From the NCBI GenBank assembly GCA_021782195.1, contig JAJXVI010000070.1, positions 1-8,658 on the forward strand: 8,658 nucleotides of DNA, read 5' to 3'. Within the stretch, counting starts at the first letter, position 1; each line of letters begins with the position of its first letter. This stretch comes from a bacterium (GTDB taxonomy: Bacteria > Vulcanimicrobiota > Xenobia > RGZZ01). This document shows, one piece after another, positions 6,893 to 8,658 of this stretch. The notes beneath the pieces were generated by a model. That model ran no database searches. It was not told the origin of the DNA and saw nothing but the letters and a program-made list of their open reading frames with translations. Made by a program: the position numbers and the translations under genes.

Positions 6893-6919
6893 ATCACTGG
6901 CAGAAATTTCCACCGTGAT
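6893..6919. promoter_or_regulatory. Operator-like dyad in repeat unit 2
   Basis: This is an exact copy of the dyad in unit 1, shifted by 73 bp, with GAAATTTC at 6903-6910. The truncated third unit stops before its dyad would begin, so two sites remain about seven helical turns apart. Confidence 0.4.
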
Positions 6920-7078
6920 CTGCTGGAGCGCGACGGCCCTCGGCAGCCCCCTGTTCTGCGGCCATGGTCCGTGACATCGTGAGGCAGGGACGCCCGACAC
7001 GTTCGCCTAAGAATCGCGCCTACGCGACAGCGGACCCGGCGCGTGCGCCTCGATGCGTCCGCGCCCGTCGCGACGGTT

Positions 7079-7084
7079 GGAGGA
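7079..7084 (+). promoter_or_regulatory. Ribosome-binding site that fixes the serC start
   Basis: GGAGGA lies eight nt before the ATG at 7093. It selects this start over the longer open frame that begins at 6964 inside the tandem repeat edge. Confidence 0.85.
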
Positions 7085-7092
7085 AACAATCC

Positions 7093-8184
7093 ATGACCAC
7101 AGCGGTGAAACGCATCTTCAATTTCAGCGCGGGACCCGCCGTCCTGCCGCTCCCAGTGCTCGAGGAGGTCCAACGGGACCTGCTGGCCCTGCCCGGCGTC
7201 GGAATGTCGATCCTCGAGATCAGCCATCGCTCCAAACCCTTTGACGCCATCCATGCGCGCTGCATAGACGACCTGAGAGCATTACTGCGGATCCCGACGA
7301 ACTACCGGATCCTGTTCTTGCAGGGCGGCGCGAGTTTGCAGTTCTCCATGATACCGATGAACTTCATGAAGCCCGCAGGCAAGGCAGACTACATCGTGAC
7401 CGGCGTATGGTCGAAGAAGGCGGTGAAGGAAGCGAAGAGAGTCGGTACAGTTCAGATCGCGGCAACCACCGAAGCTGACAGATTCTCACGCATCCCCGTC
7501 CAGAGCGAACTCGTGCTCGACCCAGGCGCTGACTACGTACACTTTACCTCCAACAACACCATCTACGGGACCGAGTGGGCCGTTGAGCCTCAGGTGGGTA
7601 ACGTCCCCCTGATTTGCGACGCCTCGTCCGACATTATGTCGCGACCGCTTGATATTTCGAAGTATGCCGCAATCTACGCGGGCGCGCAGAAAAACATCGG
7701 TCCGTCCGGCGTGACCCTGGTCATCCTCCGCGAGGACCTCCTGGACCGTTGCGACCCCGCACTGGCCACCATGCTCAACTACAAGACGCACGCCGACGCC
7801 AGTTCCCTTTACAACACCCCCTCCGTGTTCGGCATCTACATGATTGGTCTCGTCGCGAAGTATCTACGCGAAAACGGTGGCATCGAGGCCATGCAACAAC
7901 TGAACGAGCGCAAGGCCCGACTGCTCTACGACGCCATCGACCAGAGCACGTTCTACCGGGGAACAGCCCAAAAGGACAGTCGGTCGCTCATGAACGTCAC
8001 GTTCCGCCTTCCCGACGAAGCTCTCGAAAAGCGTTTTGTCACGGAAGCCACTGCGGCGGGTTTCGACGGCCTCAAGGGTCACCGCGACGTCGGAGGTCTT
8101 CGCGCGTCAATCTACAATGCGTTCCCAATCGAGGGAGTCGAAGCGCTGCTGACATTCATGCGTGACTTCGAGCACAGGGCATAG
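7093..8184 (+). CDS. serC: Phosphoserine aminotransferase
   Basis: A 363-residue cytoplasmic enzyme, close to the usual family length of about 360. It converts 3-phosphohydroxypyruvate and glutamate to phosphoserine and 2-oxoglutarate in serine synthesis, and in many bacteria it also serves the pyridoxal-phosphate pathway. Family hallmarks are NFSAGPAVLP (10-19), EISHRSKPF (42-50), LQGGASLQFSMIPMN (76-90), TSNNTIYGTEW (152-162), DASSD (176-180), and YAGAQKNIGPSG (195-206), in which Lys200 would bind pyridoxal phosphate. GHRDVGGLRASIYNA (329-343) near the C-terminus is also diagnostic. The ATG at 7093 has a strong GGAGGA site. The 43-codon upstream extension of the frame has no SerC similarity. 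The gene stands alone: no serA or serB neighbour is in the window. It is divergent from the radical SAM operon. Confidence 0.97.
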   Translation: MTTAVKRIFNFSAGPAVLPLPVLEEVQRDLLALPGVGMSILEISHRSKPFDAIHARCIDDLRALLRIPTNYRILFLQGGASLQFSMIPMNFMKPAGKADYIVTGVWSKKAVKEAKRVGTVQIAATTEADRFSRIPVQSELVLDPGADYVHFTSNNTIYGTEWAVEPQVGNVPLICDASSDIMSRPLDISKYAAIYAGAQKNIGPSGVTLVILREDLLDRCDPALATMLNYKTHADASSLYNTPSVFGIYMIGLVAKYLRENGGIEAMQQLNERKARLLYDAIDQSTFYRGTAQKDSRSLMNVTFRLPDEALEKRFVTEATAAGFDGLKGHRDVGGLRASIYNAFPIEGVEALLTFMRDFEHRA

Positions 8185-8193
8185 ACCCCCGAC

Positions 8194-8219
8194 GGGTGCG
8201 GCCATCAGAGGTCGCACCC
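8194..8219 (+). terminator. Stem-loop after serC, possible terminator without T tract
   Basis: GGGTGCG (8194-8200) pairs with CGCACCC (8213-8219), and an inner CC/GG pair can extend the stem across one mismatch. It begins nine nt after the serC stop. The sequence after it is TCCCTGCG, so classical intrinsic termination is doubtful; 3'-end protection or factor-assisted termination is possible. Confidence 0.4.
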
Positions 8220-8221
8220 TC

Positions 8222-8349
8222 CCTGCGTGCACGTCCGCGGGGGACCACGGCCGAAGTCCGCAACCAAAACACCAGCGCGGGGCGCAACAAGGGGTTCCTG
8301 CGTGCACGTCCGCGGGGGACCACGGCCGAAGTCCGCAACCAAAACACCA
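8222..8349. repeat. Two identical 53-bp repeats at a 75-bp period
   Basis: The 53-bp copies at 8222-8274 and 8297-8349 are identical and are separated by a 22-bp unique spacer. Each contains a dyad (GGAC, CGGCCG centre, GTCC) and ends in AACCAAAACACCA. The core words CCGCGGGGG and AAGTCCGC also occur in the 56-bp repeat near 2977, where the roughly 10 bp between them are missing. The repeat lies between convergent genes. The open frames across it give repetitive Arg/Pro/Gln-rich peptides and are not credible genes. Confidence 0.92.
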
Positions 8350-8519
8350 ACATCCACGCACCGACCGCGATACGTGGACGCAACACGCGGGGGGGGAAAG
8401 CACGGATTGCGGCAATCAGGGCTCCGATACGTCAGTCATACGGTGCACGTGTCGTGTGCACGCACCGGTCACGTTACACCCTGTGCCCTGTGCGCGCATA
8501 AATCAGATCACTCAAGCGA
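8350..8519. other. Intergenic sequence between convergent genes
   Basis: This is the remainder of the 335-nt spacer after serC. The only structure I see is CGGTGC (8441-8446) facing GCACCG (8462-8467) with GTGCAC words inside, and a very short GATTGC/GCAATC hairpin near 8405-8417. Neither is followed by a T tract on either strand. Confidence 0.5.
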
Positions 8520-8658
8520 TCACTCGCCACCTGTCGCGATCTGCTCGTCGACGATCGCAGCACACTCTTCGTGAGTCAACCAGATTCCGTCGCGAGTATA
8601 GACAAGAAAGCGCAAGTAGCCGGGAAGCGACATGTAGTTTGCTTCGAGCGTGAAAGAG
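8520..8658 (-). CDS. C-terminal end of a minus-strand protein (5' end outside window)
   Basis: On the minus strand one frame is open from the window edge to a TGA at 8520-8522 and gives 45 residues with balanced, protein-like composition: SFTLEANYMSLPGYLRF, then LVYTRDGIWLTHEECAA, then IVDEQIATGGE. The other frames look like shadow translations. The RFL-x-Y-x-x-DGIW-(H)EE pattern reminds me of the C-terminal end of polysaccharide deacetylase-type enzymes, where a similar stretch ends the catalytic domain. With so few residues this is only a suggestion. The gene converges on serC across the repeat-bearing spacer. Confidence 0.65.
   Translation of the reverse strand, partial: SFTLEANYMSLPGYLRFLVYTRDGIWLTHEECAAIVDEQIATGGE

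Larger units (their letters stand above)
6784..6963. repeat. 73-bp tandem repeat, about 2.5 copies, upstream of serC
   Basis: Units start at 6784, 6857 and 6930. The first two full units differ at three positions. The third stops after GCGGCC at 6963, where the sequence leaves the repeat. The period is not a multiple of three and frames across it give no sensible protein. The array ends about 115 nt before the serC ribosome-binding site. Confidence 0.95.
5406..7092. other. Long gene-free region between the divergent operon and serC
   Basis: About 1.7 kb in which no open frame shows a family motif, a good ribosome-binding site or coding-like codon use. Its left edge holds the operon promoter. 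Inside are a weak 6-bp stem-loop (5619-5637), a perfect 48-bp palindrome, an 8-bp stem-loop, a long imperfect inverted repeat and a 73-bp tandem repeat, each listed separately. The right edge is the serC leader. I could not pick out a convincing serC promoter. The stretch 6356-6783 shows nothing I can name. Confidence 0.7.

Noticed and set aside
6473..7254. Open frames on both strands across the 73-bp repeat (6473-6982 plus, 6688-7254 minus)
   Set aside because: They translate a tandem repeat whose period is not a multiple of three, and the minus frame overlaps the start of serC.
8162..8653. Plus-strand open frames through the 53-bp repeats
   Set aside because: Their repetitive peptides come from the DNA repeat, the sequence around it is non-coding, and the right part is antisense to the partial minus-strand gene.

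Overview
The window is GC-rich bacterial chromosomal DNA. It holds six supportable protein-coding genes, two of them cut by the window edges, and an unusual amount of repeat and palindrome structure between them. The organism cannot be named from this sequence. A cobalamin-binding radical SAM enzyme suggests an anaerobic or micro-oxic lifestyle. A signal-peptide protein with PEGA-like repeats, a DUF4127 protein and high GC would fit an uncultured Gram-negative lineage, but that is inference. I see no rRNA, tRNA, transposase, phage gene or CRISPR array.

Layout: (1) 1-474 (+) is the C-terminal part of an unrecognised protein, closed by a good intrinsic terminator at 498-530. (2) 545-5405 (-) is a probable four-gene operon. 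In transcription order it encodes a B12-binding radical SAM protein, an exported PEGA-like protein with one C-terminal membrane segment, a TIM-barrel protein of the phosphate-binding/NanE-like type, and a DUF4127 protein. A sigma70-type promoter with TATAAT lies just upstream of the first gene. Genes 1 and 2 overlap as ATGA, and genes 3 and 4 are 15 nt apart. The gap between genes 2 and 3 holds a 56-bp tandem repeat. (3) 5406-7092 is about 1.7 kb without a convincing gene. It contains a perfect 48-bp palindrome, an 8-bp stem-loop, a roughly 155-bp imperfect inverted repeat with a perfect 20-bp centre, and a 73-bp tandem repeat with an operator-like dyad in each full unit. (4) 7093-8184 (+) is serC, phosphoserine aminotransferase, divergent from the operon. 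(5) 8185-8519 is a convergent intergenic region with a stem-loop and two identical 53-bp repeats at a 75-bp period. (6) 8520-8658 (-) is the C-terminal end of another protein.

How the genes may work together: serC is housekeeping serine/pyridoxal-phosphate biosynthesis. The minus-strand operon joins four families not known to me as a characterised pathway: a radical SAM/B12 enzyme, an envelope-anchored small-domain protein, a sugar-phosphate-type barrel and DUF4127. It is the best candidate here for an undescribed functional unit. The repeats at 2977-3113 and 8222-8349 share core words (CCGCGGGGG and AAGTCCGC) and may be two forms of one dispersed genomic repeat family.
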